A program made the position numbers and the translations under genes. The notes beneath the pieces were generated by a model. It worked only from the letters and a program-made list of their open reading frames with translations. It had not been told where the DNA came from and ran no database searches. DNA of 64,000 nt from Pseudomonas chlororaphis subsp. aurantiaca (GTDB lineage: Bacteria > Pseudomonadota > Gammaproteobacteria > Pseudomonadales > Pseudomonadaceae), in contig NZ_CP059162.1 of NCBI RefSeq assembly GCF_013466605.1, forward strand, positions 1 through 64,000, written 5' to 3'. Positions 13,388-21,303 of the stretch are shown in pieces (within the stretch, counting starts at the first letter, position 1; every line of letters begins with the position of its first letter).

Positions 13388-14484
13388 TGCGTTTAATCTA
13401 CCTAGCTCCAGTTCCTTGGACGAGTTTTGCTCAAAGACCCCATAAGTTTGTGGACTGGTTCCATAAACGAATGGGGGGAGAGGTCCTTTGGGTTGATCCA
13501 TATCCAACACGCTTTCCTTTGCTTAGTGATTTTTCTCGCTTAAAGCCAAGTAAATTTGAGCCACTGGTTTCGAATCCATCCTGGATTAAGATATTAAAAC
13601 CTCGAGCATTGCCTATAGAACCACTCCCAGCCTCTGGCTGGTTGAACCACTTTGTTTGGAAGAAAACTTTAAGAGAGTTGATGGAGTTTTCTAAAGAAAA
13701 TAAAACTATTCTTGTTGTTGGAAAACCTTCTGTTTTTTCCCTTCGGGTAATAAATAGTCTAAGTTTGCATCAGACTGTATATGATGCCATGGATGACTTC
13801 CCAGCTTTTTATAGGGGGGTATCGCGAATTGCCATGACCTGTCGTGAAAAGTCTCTTGTTAAGCGTGTTTCCTCTGTGCTGACCTCAAGCTCTCTCCTCA
13901 AGTCTCGCTGGAGTGGGCTTCGACCGGATGTAAAACTTGTTCATAACGGACTCGATTTATCCCTAGCCCCTTTTTTTAGAGGTCGGCGACAAGATATACA
14001 CCCTAAAGTATTTGGATATGTAGGCACCATCGCCAGCTGGTTTGATTGGGATTGGCTGGTGGCTCTTGCTCGAGCTTTTCCAGAGAGTTCCATTCGTCTG
14101 ATCGGGCCTGTTTTCCAACCTGCTCCAATGGCGTTACCTGGGAATATCGAGTTTCGCCCTCCTTGCGATCATGTATCTGCCTTGCGTGAAATGGCGGATT
14201 TTGATGTGGGTTTAATACCATTTAAAGTTAATAAATTAACGGATTCAGTTGACCCTATTAAGTACTATGAGTACAGAGCTTTAGGGTTGCCAGTACTTTC
14301 AACAAACTTCGGGGAAATGAGTTTTCGTGCTGGTGATGAGGGGGTTTTTTTAAGTAAAAATCCAGAGGGTTTAAGTCTTCTAGCCTCTCAGGCACTTCAA
14401 TTTAAGCAGGACTCTGTATCGACGGAAAGTTTTGCATTAAATAACTCTTGGGATTCCCGATTTGACGAGGCCTCTCTGGTTTAG
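13387..14484 (+). CDS. Glycosyltransferase, GT4/TuaH-like
   Basis: A 365-residue predicted GT-B fold glycosyltransferase, last gene of the island. It starts LIYLAPVPWTSFAQRPHKFVDWFHKR, and carries YDAMDDFPAFY, LVHNGLDLS, FGYVGTIASWFDWDWLVALA and DPIKYYEYRALGLPVLST. These are shared by glycosyltransferases of the teichuronic-acid TuaH/family 4 type. ATG 13387 shares its A with the last base of the wecB stop (TAATG), so translation is probably coupled. A slightly earlier TTG at 13381 is less likely. Donor and acceptor are unknown. Confidence 0.85.
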   Translation: MRLIYLAPVPWTSFAQRPHKFVDWFHKRMGGEVLWVDPYPTRFPLLSDFSRLKPSKFEPLVSNPSWIKILKPRALPIEPLPASGWLNHFVWKKTLRELMEFSKENKTILVVGKPSVFSLRVINSLSLHQTVYDAMDDFPAFYRGVSRIAMTCREKSLVKRVSSVLTSSSLLKSRWSGLRPDVKLVHNGLDLSLAPFFRGRRQDIHPKVFGYVGTIASWFDWDWLVALARAFPESSIRLIGPVFQPAPMALPGNIEFRPPCDHVSALREMADFDVGLIPFKVNKLTDSVDPIKYYEYRALGLPVLSTNFGEMSFRAGDEGVFLSKNPEGLSLLASQALQFKQDSVSTESFALNNSWDSRFDEASLV

Positions 14485-14522
14485 CGTTCTTAATACCGCT
14501 TATTTTTAATAATTCAGACGCT

Positions 14523-15245
14523 TTATTGGGGCACATCTAGTACTACGCTTTCCAGGCGATAGCCATAACCATAGATGGTCAGCAGTTGCCAGCCACGATC
14601 CGCAGTCAGCCCCAGCTTGTTGCGCAGACGGTAGATGTGGGTGTCCAGGGGGCGGGAGGAGACGATTTCTTCATGGGTCCAGAAACGCTCATAAAGGTAT
14701 TCCCGGGATAACGGCCGACCCAGGTTGGTGAACAGGCAGCGGGCCAGGCGGTACTCGCGTTCGGTAAGGCTGATCGGGTTACCGGCACGGGTCACGGTCA
14801 GTTCGGCGTCATCGAAGGCCAGGTCATTGAAGGTCTGCACCTCGACGGCCGCCGAGCGCTGCAAGCCGTGGCGACGCAGGACAGCGGTCACCCGTGCCTT
14901 GAGTTCATTGGGGCGGAAAGGTTTGCTCACATAGTCGTCGGCACCGGTGTTCAGGGCCTGGACGATATCGCTCTCGGCATCGCGGCTGGTGAGCATGATG
15001 GCGGCCGGTGGCGCCTCCATGTGTTCACGGGTCCAGCGCAGCAATGAGAGTCCGCTGAGGTCAGGCAGCTGCCAGTCGAGAATCAGCAGGTCGAAGGTTT
15101 CGCGCCGCAGCTGCCGCAGCAGGTCCTCGCCACGCTCGAAGCTGTGCAGCGTCCATGGCTGTTCCCCGGGGCCGGGGATCTGTCGCAGTGTCTGTTCCAC
15201 CCGCGCCAGTTCGGCGGGCTCGTCATCCAGTATTGCGACACGCAT
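14523..15245 (-). CDS. OmpR/PhoB-family response regulator
   Basis: A 240-residue two-component regulator: receiver domain (about 1-120) with acidic pair D7/D8, phospho-acceptor D57 in LLILDWQLPD and the conserved Lys in YVSKPF, then a winged-helix DNA-binding domain (about 130-235) with LTEREYRLARCLFTNLGRPLSREYLYERFW and a typical YRLRNKLG end. Its likely partner is the CHASE2 kinase at 17945, the only histidine kinase in the window. They are split by an aquaporin and a FecR gene. The palindrome at 15321 is 76 bp upstream of its start. GC-rich, so outside the island. Confidence 0.92.
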   Translation of the reverse strand: MRVAILDDEPAELARVEQTLRQIPGPGEQPWTLHSFERGEDLLRQLRRETFDLLILDWQLPDLSGLSLLRWTREHMEAPPAAIMLTSRDAESDIVQALNTGADDYVSKPFRPNELKARVTAVLRRHGLQRSAAVEVQTFNDLAFDDAELTVTRAGNPISLTEREYRLARCLFTNLGRPLSREYLYERFWTHEEIVSSRPLDTHIYRLRNKLGLTADRGWQLLTIYGYGYRLESVVLDVPQ

Positions 15246-15476
15246 GCGGGGCAGTTCCTTTTATCGCGAGAGAATGCTGATGGCTTTATTTGAGGCCTTT
15301 CCTGGCGCTGAGTTTAGGCTGATCAGACGAATCTGAACAATTGTGGCGAATTGCTCTGGTTCACACCTTTGCTCGGTACGCTGATGTCATATAGCCGGTA
15401 GCCGACAGGAGCACTGTCCATCCGGCCTGCATTCGTTGCAGAACGATACCGGCTCGAACGTGCAAGGAAAAGAACT
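15246..15476 (+). promoter_or_regulatory. Divergent regulatory region with operator copy 1
   Basis: This space separates the response regulator from the small ORF at 15477. It holds the inverted repeat TCAGA-CGAA-TCTGA at 15323-15336 within the 20-mer 15321-15340. A possible promoter for the small ORF follows: TTTGCT (15368-15373), 16-bp spacer, TATAGC (15390-15395). The operator recurs at 15764-15783 with the same orientation and flanks. Confidence 0.6.
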
Positions 15477-15764
15477 ATGGGGAACATCCTGGGGAAGGGG
15501 CGGTTGCTCTATGCAGGCATTGCGCAGGCAGCAGACCTGGCTCGATTTACCACACTGATGCTCGCGGCTTGCCTGAGCCTGGGGTCGACCGCGGAGCAAC
15601 CTGCGCTGCCGTCCTCGGATTACGCCTTGCCGGTGCAGCGTTATTTCAGCCCGTCCGTAACCACTATCGGGTTCAGCGATTCCCAAGGGTTCGCTCCGAT
15701 CAGCGCGCCACAGACACAGACGGCGCAGCCTATGGTCTATCAGGAGCAGCGTTGGGTGTTCTAG
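15477..15764 (+). CDS. Small hypothetical protein (95 aa)
   Basis: I do not recognise this protein. It is supported by a good ribosome site (AAGGA at 15464-15468, 8 nt before ATG), Pseudomonas-like third-base GC, and placement between two copies of one operator. One hydrophobic stretch (FTTLMLAACLSLGSTA, about residues 24-39) may be a signal or membrane segment, and LAAC resembles a lipobox, though the n-region is long. The rest is Pro/Ser/Gln-rich and ends QEQRWVF. It could be a small envelope protein controlled by the adjacent response regulator. Confidence 0.58.
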   Translation: MGNILGKGRLLYAGIAQAADLARFTTLMLAACLSLGSTAEQPALPSSDYALPVQRYFSPSVTTIGFSDSQGFAPISAPQTQTAQPMVYQEQRWVF

Positions 15765-15783
15765 ATCAGACAATTCTGAACAA
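15764..15783. promoter_or_regulatory. Operator copy 2 (TCAGA-N4-TCTGA) before the aqpZ leader
   Basis: The sequence GATCAGACAATTCTGAACAA repeats the 15321-15340 element with differences only in the spacer. It begins on the last base of the small ORF stop. A TAAATT box at 15820-15825 lies about 37 bp downstream, a plausible activated -10 without a good -35. The binding protein is inferred to be the neighbouring response regulator. Confidence 0.6.
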
Positions 15784-15831
15784 ATATTGCAAACCGGCCC
15801 GGCCTCCACACCATGCCGGTAAATTCGTAGT

Positions 15832-16068
15832 CGCTGAGTGGCACACAGGGGCAATCGGAAGTGCTCCGACACAGGGAGTGTCAACCGCCGGATTGGCGGA
15901 TGTCATACCGGGGCTTGTCTTCGGTTTGCAGTACAGGGGAATACAGGGAGTGCCTCCTCAGGACGTAATGCTTCGACACAGGGATGTGTCATCCCTCTCC
16001 TCCCGCGTGGCCCCACGGCGCCGCCAGCCAACAAACAACTCCTCATTTTTTATCTGTGAAGGCCTCTG
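15832..16068 (+). ncRNA. Structured aqpZ leader or sRNA with clustered Rsm (CsrA) GGA motifs
   Basis: No convincing protein is encoded here. Eight GGA trinucleotides lie between 15857 and 15984. Perfect hairpins present several in loops: 15868-15882 (GACAC stem, AGGGA loop), 15885-15899 (CCGCC stem, GGATT loop) and 15975-15990 (GACACA stem, GGGA loop). The last contains ACAGGGATGT, which fits the CsrA/RsmA consensus ACARGGAUGU. A weak hairpin holds CAGGGGAA at 15931-15944. A GC-rich imperfect stem (about 16002-16020) and a T run (16047-16052) follow, but they do not make a canonical terminator. It may be a 5' leader or a processed RsmX/Y/Z-like sponge. The 5' end is a guess. Confidence 0.6.
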
Positions 16069-16758
16069 ATGAAGACATTCGGCGCTGAGTTTTTCGGTAC
16101 GTTCTGGTTGGTTCTTGGCGGGTGCGGGAGCGCCGTGCTGGCGGCCGGCGTTCCGCAATTCGGGATCGGTTATCTGGGGGTAGCCCTGGCCTTTGGCCTG
16201 AGTGTCCTGACCATGGCTTACGCATTGGGTCCGATTTCCGGGGCTCACCTCAACCCCGCGGTCTCGGTTGGCCTGTGGTTGAGCGGGCGTTTTCCGGGTA
16301 GCCGACTGCTGCCTTATATCGTCGCCCAGGTGCTCGGTGGGCTCGCCGCGGGTGGCGTGCTGTTCTTGATCGCCTCCGGCAAGGTCGGGTTCGACGCTTC
16401 GGCGGGCTTCGCGGCCAACGGCTATGGTGAACACTCCCCTGGCGGCTACTCGATGTTCGCTGCGCTGTTGACCGAAGTCGTGCTCACGGCGATGTTCCTC
16501 CTGATCATCCTGGGCGCCACCGCCAAGCGCGCGCCAGCCGGTTTTGCCCCGATTGCCATTGGCCTGACGCTGACCCTGATCCACCTGATCAGCATTCCGG
16601 TCACCAATACCTCGGTCAACCCGGCCCGCAGCACCGCGGTCGCCTTCTTCGCCGGCGAGTGGGCAGTGTCCCAGCTGTGGCTGTTCTGGGTAGCGCCGCT
16701 GTTGGGCGCAGGGCTGGGAGCCCTGGCCTATCGGTTGATCTCCATCGAGCGGGACTGA
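16069..16758 (+). CDS. aqpZ: Aquaporin Z
   Basis: A 229-residue inner-membrane water channel of the MIP family with six predicted helices. Both NPA boxes are present: [11 protein letters not shown] near residue 63 and [13 protein letters not shown] near 185. Residues around them (RSTA after the second NPA) fit AqpZ rather than a glycerol facilitator. GAAGG lies 6 nt before the ATG. It is preceded by an unusually long structured leader and followed by a strong hairpin. Its place inside a two-component block suggests control by osmotic or envelope cues, which is inference. Confidence 0.96.
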   Translation: MKTFGAEFFGTFWLVLGGCGSAVLAAGVPQFGIGYLGVALAFGLSVLTMAYALGPISGAHLNPAVSVGLWLSGRFPGSRLLPYIVAQVLGGLAAGGVLFLIASGKVGFDASAGFAANGYGEHSPGGYSMFAALLTEVVLTAMFLLIILGATAKRAPAGFAPIAIGLTLTLIHLISIPVTNTSVNPARSTAVAFFAGEWAVSQLWLFWVAPLLGAGLGALAYRLISIERD

Positions 16759-16804
16759 CCTGAGCGGGCCGGATGCGCTGATTCGTATCCGGCTGGCATG
16801 GAGC

Positions 16805-16842
16805 CAAACAGCACAGCCGCTCTTTAGCGGTTGTGCTGTTTG
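16805..16842. terminator. Terminator-like hairpin after aqpZ
   Basis: A 16-bp stem (16805-16820 with 16827-16842, one G-U pair) closes the loop TCTTTA, 46 bp after the aqpZ stop. The T content beyond the stem is modest (TGTTTGTTCC), so termination strength is uncertain. Confidence 0.75.
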
Positions 16843-16957
16843 TTCCGTAATGGAATGACCCTGGCCGGCCTTGGTTCAAGAGGTATGGTCAGAACGCTAA
16901 CAATGCAGTTCTAATGGCACGGACTTCAGAAGAGCGCGACTACGGACCCATGAACCC

Positions 16958-17944
16958 ATGACCTCCTTGCACATCCGCCACCGGGCCATGCTCGTTTCAT
17001 TTCTGCTCGGCAGCACACTGGCCTTTTCCATGGCACAGGCTGCCGTTGCCGCGCCCAAGCGCCCTCCCTATATCGATGAAAACCAGCAATGCCGTGGCCA
17101 GCCGCTGCCGGCGACGGTCGAACATCTCACGGGCGAAGCCTGGAAGCTGGATGCCAAGGGCAACCAGGTACCCCTGGAAGAAGGCATGAGCGTCGATGAA
17201 CTCGAAGGGGTAAAGACCTCGCCTTCGGCATTCGTCAGCCTGTCCCTGGGTGATGGTTCGCTGGTGGTACTGCCCTCCAGTTCCCAGATCACCCTGCACC
17301 TGAACGAAGAACATGCGATCCCCCAGGTCGCGCTCGAGCAGGGGCAGATCGAGTCCTATGTCATCAAGCGCCCGAGCGATTACGACCGTTTCCAGATAGT
17401 CACGCCGATCGGCGTGCTGGGTGTACGGGGTACGCACTTCCGGGTGCGTAACGACGATCAGCAGTCGTTGGTGGAAGTGCTCAACGGCCAGGTAGCGGTC
17501 AACCGCGAAGACGACGAAGCGCCGAAACAGACCAAGGGCAAGAAACGCCCTGTGGATAAACCGGTCGGGCCGGTTCCCGGTGAAGTGCAGGTCATGGCTC
17601 GCCAAGGTTTGCGTATCCAGAAAGAAGGCCCGTTGAAGCCAGTCGATCTGTTGCCAGCACCGCAACTGATGGGCCAGGCGGGCCAGACGGGCGATCTTCC
17701 GGTCTGGCAGCTGATCATGAAGCCTTTGCCGGGCGCCAAGCGTTACCGGGCCCAGGTGGCGACCGACAAAAGCTTCCTCAATATCAAGCAGGAACAGTTC
17801 TCCAGCACGCCGAAAGTCAACTTCAGCGGTCTGGAAGCCTTTTTTTATCACGTCCGCCTTTCTGCTTTCGATGAGCACGGACTCGAAGGAGAGACGGGGG
17901 TCTATGACATCTTCTATTACCCCAGGACCACGCGTGTTCAGTAA
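16958..17944 (+). CDS. FecR-domain periplasmic protein
   Basis: A 328-residue exported protein. A signal peptide spans about residues 1-32 (MLVSFLLGSTLAFSMAQAAVA). A FecR domain (about 60-170) shows EGMSVDELEGVKTSPSAFVSLSLGDGSLVVLPSSSQITL and VTPIGVLGVRGTHFRVRND. A C-terminal beta-rich region resembles fibronectin-like repeats (LPGAKRYRAQVATD...YHVRLSAFDEHGLEG). The downstream kinase gene starts immediately after its stop. FecR-domain proteins paired with CHASE2 kinases are a recurring arrangement, and the protein probably senses or scaffolds in the periplasm for the kinase. It is not part of a sigma/TonB iron system here. The start is only weakly supported by a ribosome site. Confidence 0.87.
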   Translation: MTSLHIRHRAMLVSFLLGSTLAFSMAQAAVAAPKRPPYIDENQQCRGQPLPATVEHLTGEAWKLDAKGNQVPLEEGMSVDELEGVKTSPSAFVSLSLGDGSLVVLPSSSQITLHLNEEHAIPQVALEQGQIESYVIKRPSDYDRFQIVTPIGVLGVRGTHFRVRNDDQQSLVEVLNGQVAVNREDDEAPKQTKGKKRPVDKPVGPVPGEVQVMARQGLRIQKEGPLKPVDLLPAPQLMGQAGQTGDLPVWQLIMKPLPGAKRYRAQVATDKSFLNIKQEQFSSTPKVNFSGLEAFFYHVRLSAFDEHGLEGETGVYDIFYYPRTTRVQ

Positions 17945-20275
17945 GTGCGCGGCGGTTTGTCGGTGAGGCGCTGGCGTCGACCCGAGGGCCGGGAGCCGAC
18001 GCAAGCCCAGCGACTGTTTGGCGGTCTGGTGCGGGAATGGGCATGGGTCAGCCTGATCCTGCTGCCCTTGACTGCCCTGTTGTCGCTGAGCCACGGGCTG
18101 GCGCTGAATAACCTGCTGTATGACAACCTGCGACGGCTCAGCCCATTGCCGGTCGATTCACGCCTGCTGATGATCACCATCGACGACTACAGCCTGCAGC
18201 AGCTGGGCCAGTGGCCCTGGCCGCGCACCCTGCATGCCGACCTGCTGGATCGGCTGACGGCGGCCAAGGTCCAGGGTGTGCTGTTCGACGTGATCTTCAG
18301 TGAACCCGACAGCGTTCCCGAGAACGATCAGCGGCTGGCCCAGGCGATCTGCCGCGAAGGCCAGGTATTCCTGCCCCTGCTGCGCGAGAGCGTGGCCCGC
18401 TACGGCCAGCCGCTGGGTGAGATCGAACCGGTGGCGCCGTTGAGCCAGTGCGCCAAGGCGGTCGGCCATATCAATGCCGAGGCCGATACCGACGGTACGG
18501 TCCGCAGCGTTTATCTGCGCGAAGGCCCACCGCAGGCACCGAAGGCACAATTGGCCTGGCTGCTTTATCAACAGGCGCACCCGACGGGCACTGTCCTGTC
18601 GATGCCTGGCTCGGACACCGCGCAGATCACCCAGGGCTGGCTGCGCAGCAACCCGATACGTATCCCCTTCATCAGCGCCCAGGCCGGGTTTCCCAGCGTT
18701 CCCTATGTCAGCGTATTGCGCGGTGAAGTGCCGCCGGAGCTGTTGCGCGACAAGCTGATCCTGATTGGCACCACCGCGCCCGGCCTGGGCGACCGTTACG
18801 TCACCCCGCAGTCGGCCAGCGTCGGCACCACCCCAGGCATCGAGATCCAGGCCAACCTGCTCAATGGCTTGTTGCAGCAGCGCACTATCGTCGCCCTCGG
18901 GCAATGGCCGGCCGCTGCGCTGTCGGTGCTGCTGGTGGCGGCCCTGCTGGGATTGCTGCTGGTGCGGCCGCGGCATGCGTTGTGGCTGACCCTGGCCTGC
19001 ATGGCGGTTGCCCTGCTCGGTTCGGCCGGGCTGCTACGCCTGGGGTTGTGGTGGCCGCCGGTGGCCAGTCTGCTGGGGATGCTGCTGGCCTACCTGATCT
19101 GGAACTGGCGTCGCCTGAGCGTGATCCTGGCCTATTTCGGCTGGGAGCTGGCGCGCCTGGACAGCGAGCCCAAGGTACTGCCCGAGCGCCGACGCACCCA
19201 GCCCCCCGCCGGGGATGTGCTACAGGGGCAGATCGTGGCCCTGGAGCAGGCCTTGAGCCGCACCCGCGACACCCGCCGGTTCATTGCCGACGGCCTGGAA
19301 TACCTGCCGGTGGCCACCCTGATCAGCGATCCGGACGGCCGCGTGCTGCTGGCCAACCGCAACGCCCGCGAAGTGTTTGGCAACGCGCTGATCGGCGAGA
19401 ACCTGGTCCACCAGTTGGCCGGCCTGGGTTATCCCGGTTTGCAGGACGGGCCACGCCCTGCCCTGTCGCAGCTGCAGCCGTTGGAGTTTCGGGATATCGA
19501 GCAGCGCAGCCTGCGCGTGGATCTGGCGCCCTTGCTGCCGATCGACAGCGATACGCCGATTGGCTGGCTGTTGAGCCTCACCGACCTGAGCCTCGAGCGG
19601 GATGCCGAGCAGCAGCGGGCCACCCTGTTGCGCTTCCTGTCCCATGACCTGCGCGCGCCGCATTCGGCGATCCTGGCCTTGCTCGATGTGCAGCGGCACC
19701 AGGGCTCGGGCGACACGCGGATCTACAGCCAGATCGAACTCCAGGTGCGTCGCGCCCTGGGGCTCACCGAAGCCTTTGTGCAACTGGCAAAGGCCGAGTC
19801 CGAGGCCTATCAGTTCCAGCCGAGCATGTTCGCCATGCTGGTGCTGGATGCGTTCGACCAGGCCATGACCATCGCCCAGCTGAAGAACATCCAGCTGGTG
19901 CATGACCTCGACGACGATGCCGAAGGCATGGTGCTGGCCGATCAGTCCCTGCTGACCCGGGCCTTGTTCAATCTGCTGGAAAACGCCATCAAGTACAGCC
20001 CGTCGGGCTCGACCGTCCGGGTGCAAGTCGCTTGCACAGAAGGCTGGCTGACCTGCGATATCACAGACCAGGGCAAAGGCATTGCGGCCGATGAGCTGCC
20101 GCAGCTGTTCGTGCAGTACCAGCGCTTCGCCTCGGCCCAGGGCAGTGAAGGCCTGGGGCTGGGGTTGTCGATGGTCAAGGCGGTGGTCGACCGGCATGAA
20201 GGGCGGATTGTCTGCCGTAGCGTGGTCGGCCAGGGGACAACCTTCAGCCTGCAATTACCCCTGCTCACGGACTGA
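17945..20275 (+). CDS. CHASE2-domain sensor histidine kinase
   Basis: A 776-residue membrane kinase. In order: TM helix (about 31-52), extracytoplasmic CHASE2 domain (about 55-310; PLPVDSRLLMITIDDYSLQQLGQWPWPR, DTDGTVRSVYL), three TM helices (about 320-392), a PAS domain (about 440-545; LPVATLISDPDGRVLLANRNAREVFG), HisKA with phospho-acceptor H567 in FLSHDLRAPHSAIL, and HATPase_c with NLLENAIKYSPSG, DQGKGIAADEL and GLGLGLSMVKAVVDRHEG. The GTG start directly follows the fecR-like stop, so translation is coupled. The presumed partner is the OmpR-type regulator at 14523. Confidence 0.95.
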   Translation: MRGGLSVRRWRRPEGREPTQAQRLFGGLVREWAWVSLILLPLTALLSLSHGLALNNLLYDNLRRLSPLPVDSRLLMITIDDYSLQQLGQWPWPRTLHADLLDRLTAAKVQGVLFDVIFSEPDSVPENDQRLAQAICREGQVFLPLLRESVARYGQPLGEIEPVAPLSQCAKAVGHINAEADTDGTVRSVYLREGPPQAPKAQLAWLLYQQAHPTGTVLSMPGSDTAQITQGWLRSNPIRIPFISAQAGFPSVPYVSVLRGEVPPELLRDKLILIGTTAPGLGDRYVTPQSASVGTTPGIEIQANLLNGLLQQRTIVALGQWPAAALSVLLVAALLGLLLVRPRHALWLTLACMAVALLGSAGLLRLGLWWPPVASLLGMLLAYLIWNWRRLSVILAYFGWELARLDSEPKVLPERRRTQPPAGDVLQGQIVALEQALSRTRDTRRFIADGLEYLPVATLISDPDGRVLLANRNAREVFGNALIGENLVHQLAGLGYPGLQDGPRPALSQLQPLEFRDIEQRSLRVDLAPLLPIDSDTPIGWLLSLTDLSLERDAEQQRATLLRFLSHDLRAPHSAILALLDVQRHQGSGDTRIYSQIELQVRRALGLTEAFVQLAKAESEAYQFQPSMFAMLVLDAFDQAMTIAQLKNIQLVHDLDDDAEGMVLADQSLLTRALFNLLENAIKYSPSGSTVRVQVACTEGWLTCDITDQGKGIAADELPQLFVQYQRFASAQGSEGLGLGLSMVKAVVDRHEGRIVCRSVVGQGTTFSLQLPLLTD

Positions 20276-20286
20276 ATATCGACAGG

Positions 20287-20320
20287 CGAAAAAAACCGGC
20301 TCCAGGGCCGGTTTTTTTCG
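20287..20320. terminator. Bidirectional terminator between the sensor kinase and lptA
   Basis: A perfect 14-bp stem (20287-20300 with 20307-20320) carries an A run on one side and seven T on the other, loop TCCAGG. It can stop the kinase transcript and, in reverse, transcripts from the opposite lptA side. Confidence 0.93.
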
Positions 20321-20446
20321 TATCCAGAAAACTTATGCACGTTTTCCGGAATTTTATGGGTTTATTAAATATGTATATAAATCATCAGCTTACGATTTTT
20401 ATATAGCGATTATCCATAAAACGGTACACAGGTTATCCACAGAAAT
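20321..20446. other. AT-rich pocket with DnaA boxes between convergent genes
   Basis: This gene-free stretch is strikingly AT-rich (20340-20420). It holds one exact DnaA box TTATCCACA at 20433-20441 and one near-box TTATCCATA at 20410-20418 in the same orientation. The combination resembles a duplex-unwinding or DnaA-titration element. No function is proven. Confidence 0.5.
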
Positions 20447-21217
20447 TCAGATGGCCATTTTGTCCGGCGCCGCGGCTACCGGAGGTAGCGAACCCATGTC
20501 CCGCTGCGCCTGCTCATTCCAGGCCGCGACCCGGTCGTTGAGCTCGGCGATGGCCCGTGGTCCGGAGCCTTCGGCGTACATCGGCGCACCGATCACCACG
20601 GTGATGGTGCCGGGGTGCCTGACCCAGCCGGTCTTCGGCCAGTATTTGCCGGCGTTGTGCGCCACCGGCAGCACCGGCAAGTCGGCGTTGACCGCCAGGG
20701 CGCTGCCGCTGCGGGAGAACTTGCCCATCTGGCCGTAAGGCACCCGGGTGCCTTCCGGGAAGATCAGTACCCAGACATTGTCCTTGAGCAGCTCGTCGCC
20801 TTTGCTGGCGACCTGCTTGAGCGCGGCCTTGGGGTTGTCGCGGTCGATGGCGATCGGGCGCAGCATGGCCATGGCCCAGCCGAAGAACGGCACGTACAGC
20901 AGTTCACGCTTGAGCACCTGGCTCAGCGGTTCGAAATAGGCCGAGAGAAAGAACGTCTCCCAGGTGCTCTGGTGGTTCGAGACAATCACGCAAGGACGCT
21001 CGGGGACGTTTTCCGCCCCCTTCACTTCCACGTTGATCTTGAGAAACACCTTGGCCAGCCACAACGCGCAGCGGCACCAATAGACGTTGATAAAGCGATA
21101 GCGCGCCTTGAACGGCAGGAAGGGCGCGATAAAAAAGCTCAGGGAGCACCACAGCAACGAACTGGTGCCCAGCAGCAGGTAAAAGAAGAAGGTTCTGATT
21201 GCCTGCAGGATCGACAT
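20447..21217 (-). CDS. lptA: 1-acyl-sn-glycerol-3-phosphate acyltransferase (PlsC/HdtS-like)
   Basis: Membrane enzyme that makes phosphatidic acid from lysophosphatidic acid. It has an N-terminal membrane anchor (AIRTFFFYLLLGTSSLLWCSLSFFIAPFLPF), the acyltransferase box NHQSTWETFF (Glu replacing the usual Asp of NHX4D, as I recall for Pseudomonas homologues) and FPEGTR. The family start MSILQAIRTF gives 256 residues. An upstream ATG at 21241 adds eight residues and has a better AGAGG ribosome site, so the start is open. Its neighbours match P. aeruginosa PA0005-PA0009. The P. fluorescens F113 homologue HdtS was linked to acyl-homoserine-lactone production; I do not infer that here. Confidence 0.93.
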   Translation of the reverse strand: MSILQAIRTFFFYLLLGTSSLLWCSLSFFIAPFLPFKARYRFINVYWCRCALWLAKVFLKINVEVKGAENVPERPCVIVSNHQSTWETFFLSAYFEPLSQVLKRELLYVPFFGWAMAMLRPIAIDRDNPKAALKQVASKGDELLKDNVWVLIFPEGTRVPYGQMGKFSRSGSALAVNADLPVLPVAHNAGKYWPKTGWVRHPGTITVVIGAPMYAEGSGPRAIAELNDRVAAWNEQAQRDMGSLPPVAAAPDKMAI

Positions 21218-21303
21218 AGCGGCGTTTACCGTTGCGGGCATTGCCCGCCTCTAAAAAAAGCGCACTCCCGAACAATCCTTGGCCAGGATGTCAGAAGAAC
21301 TCT

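Noticed and set aside
15838..15855. Possible sigma-54 promoter (TGGCAC then GC)
   Set aside because: The GG to GC spacing is one base short of the required 10, and the -12 element is poor.
16002..16052. Rho-independent terminator at the end of the aqpZ leader
   Set aside because: The imperfect GC stem and the T run are about 27 nt apart, so they cannot act as one classical terminator. A processed sRNA end there remains possible.
15569..16069. 166-codon plus-strand frame across the aqpZ leader
   Set aside because: It overlaps the small ORF in another frame, has no ribosome site or family motif, and crosses the hairpin cluster.
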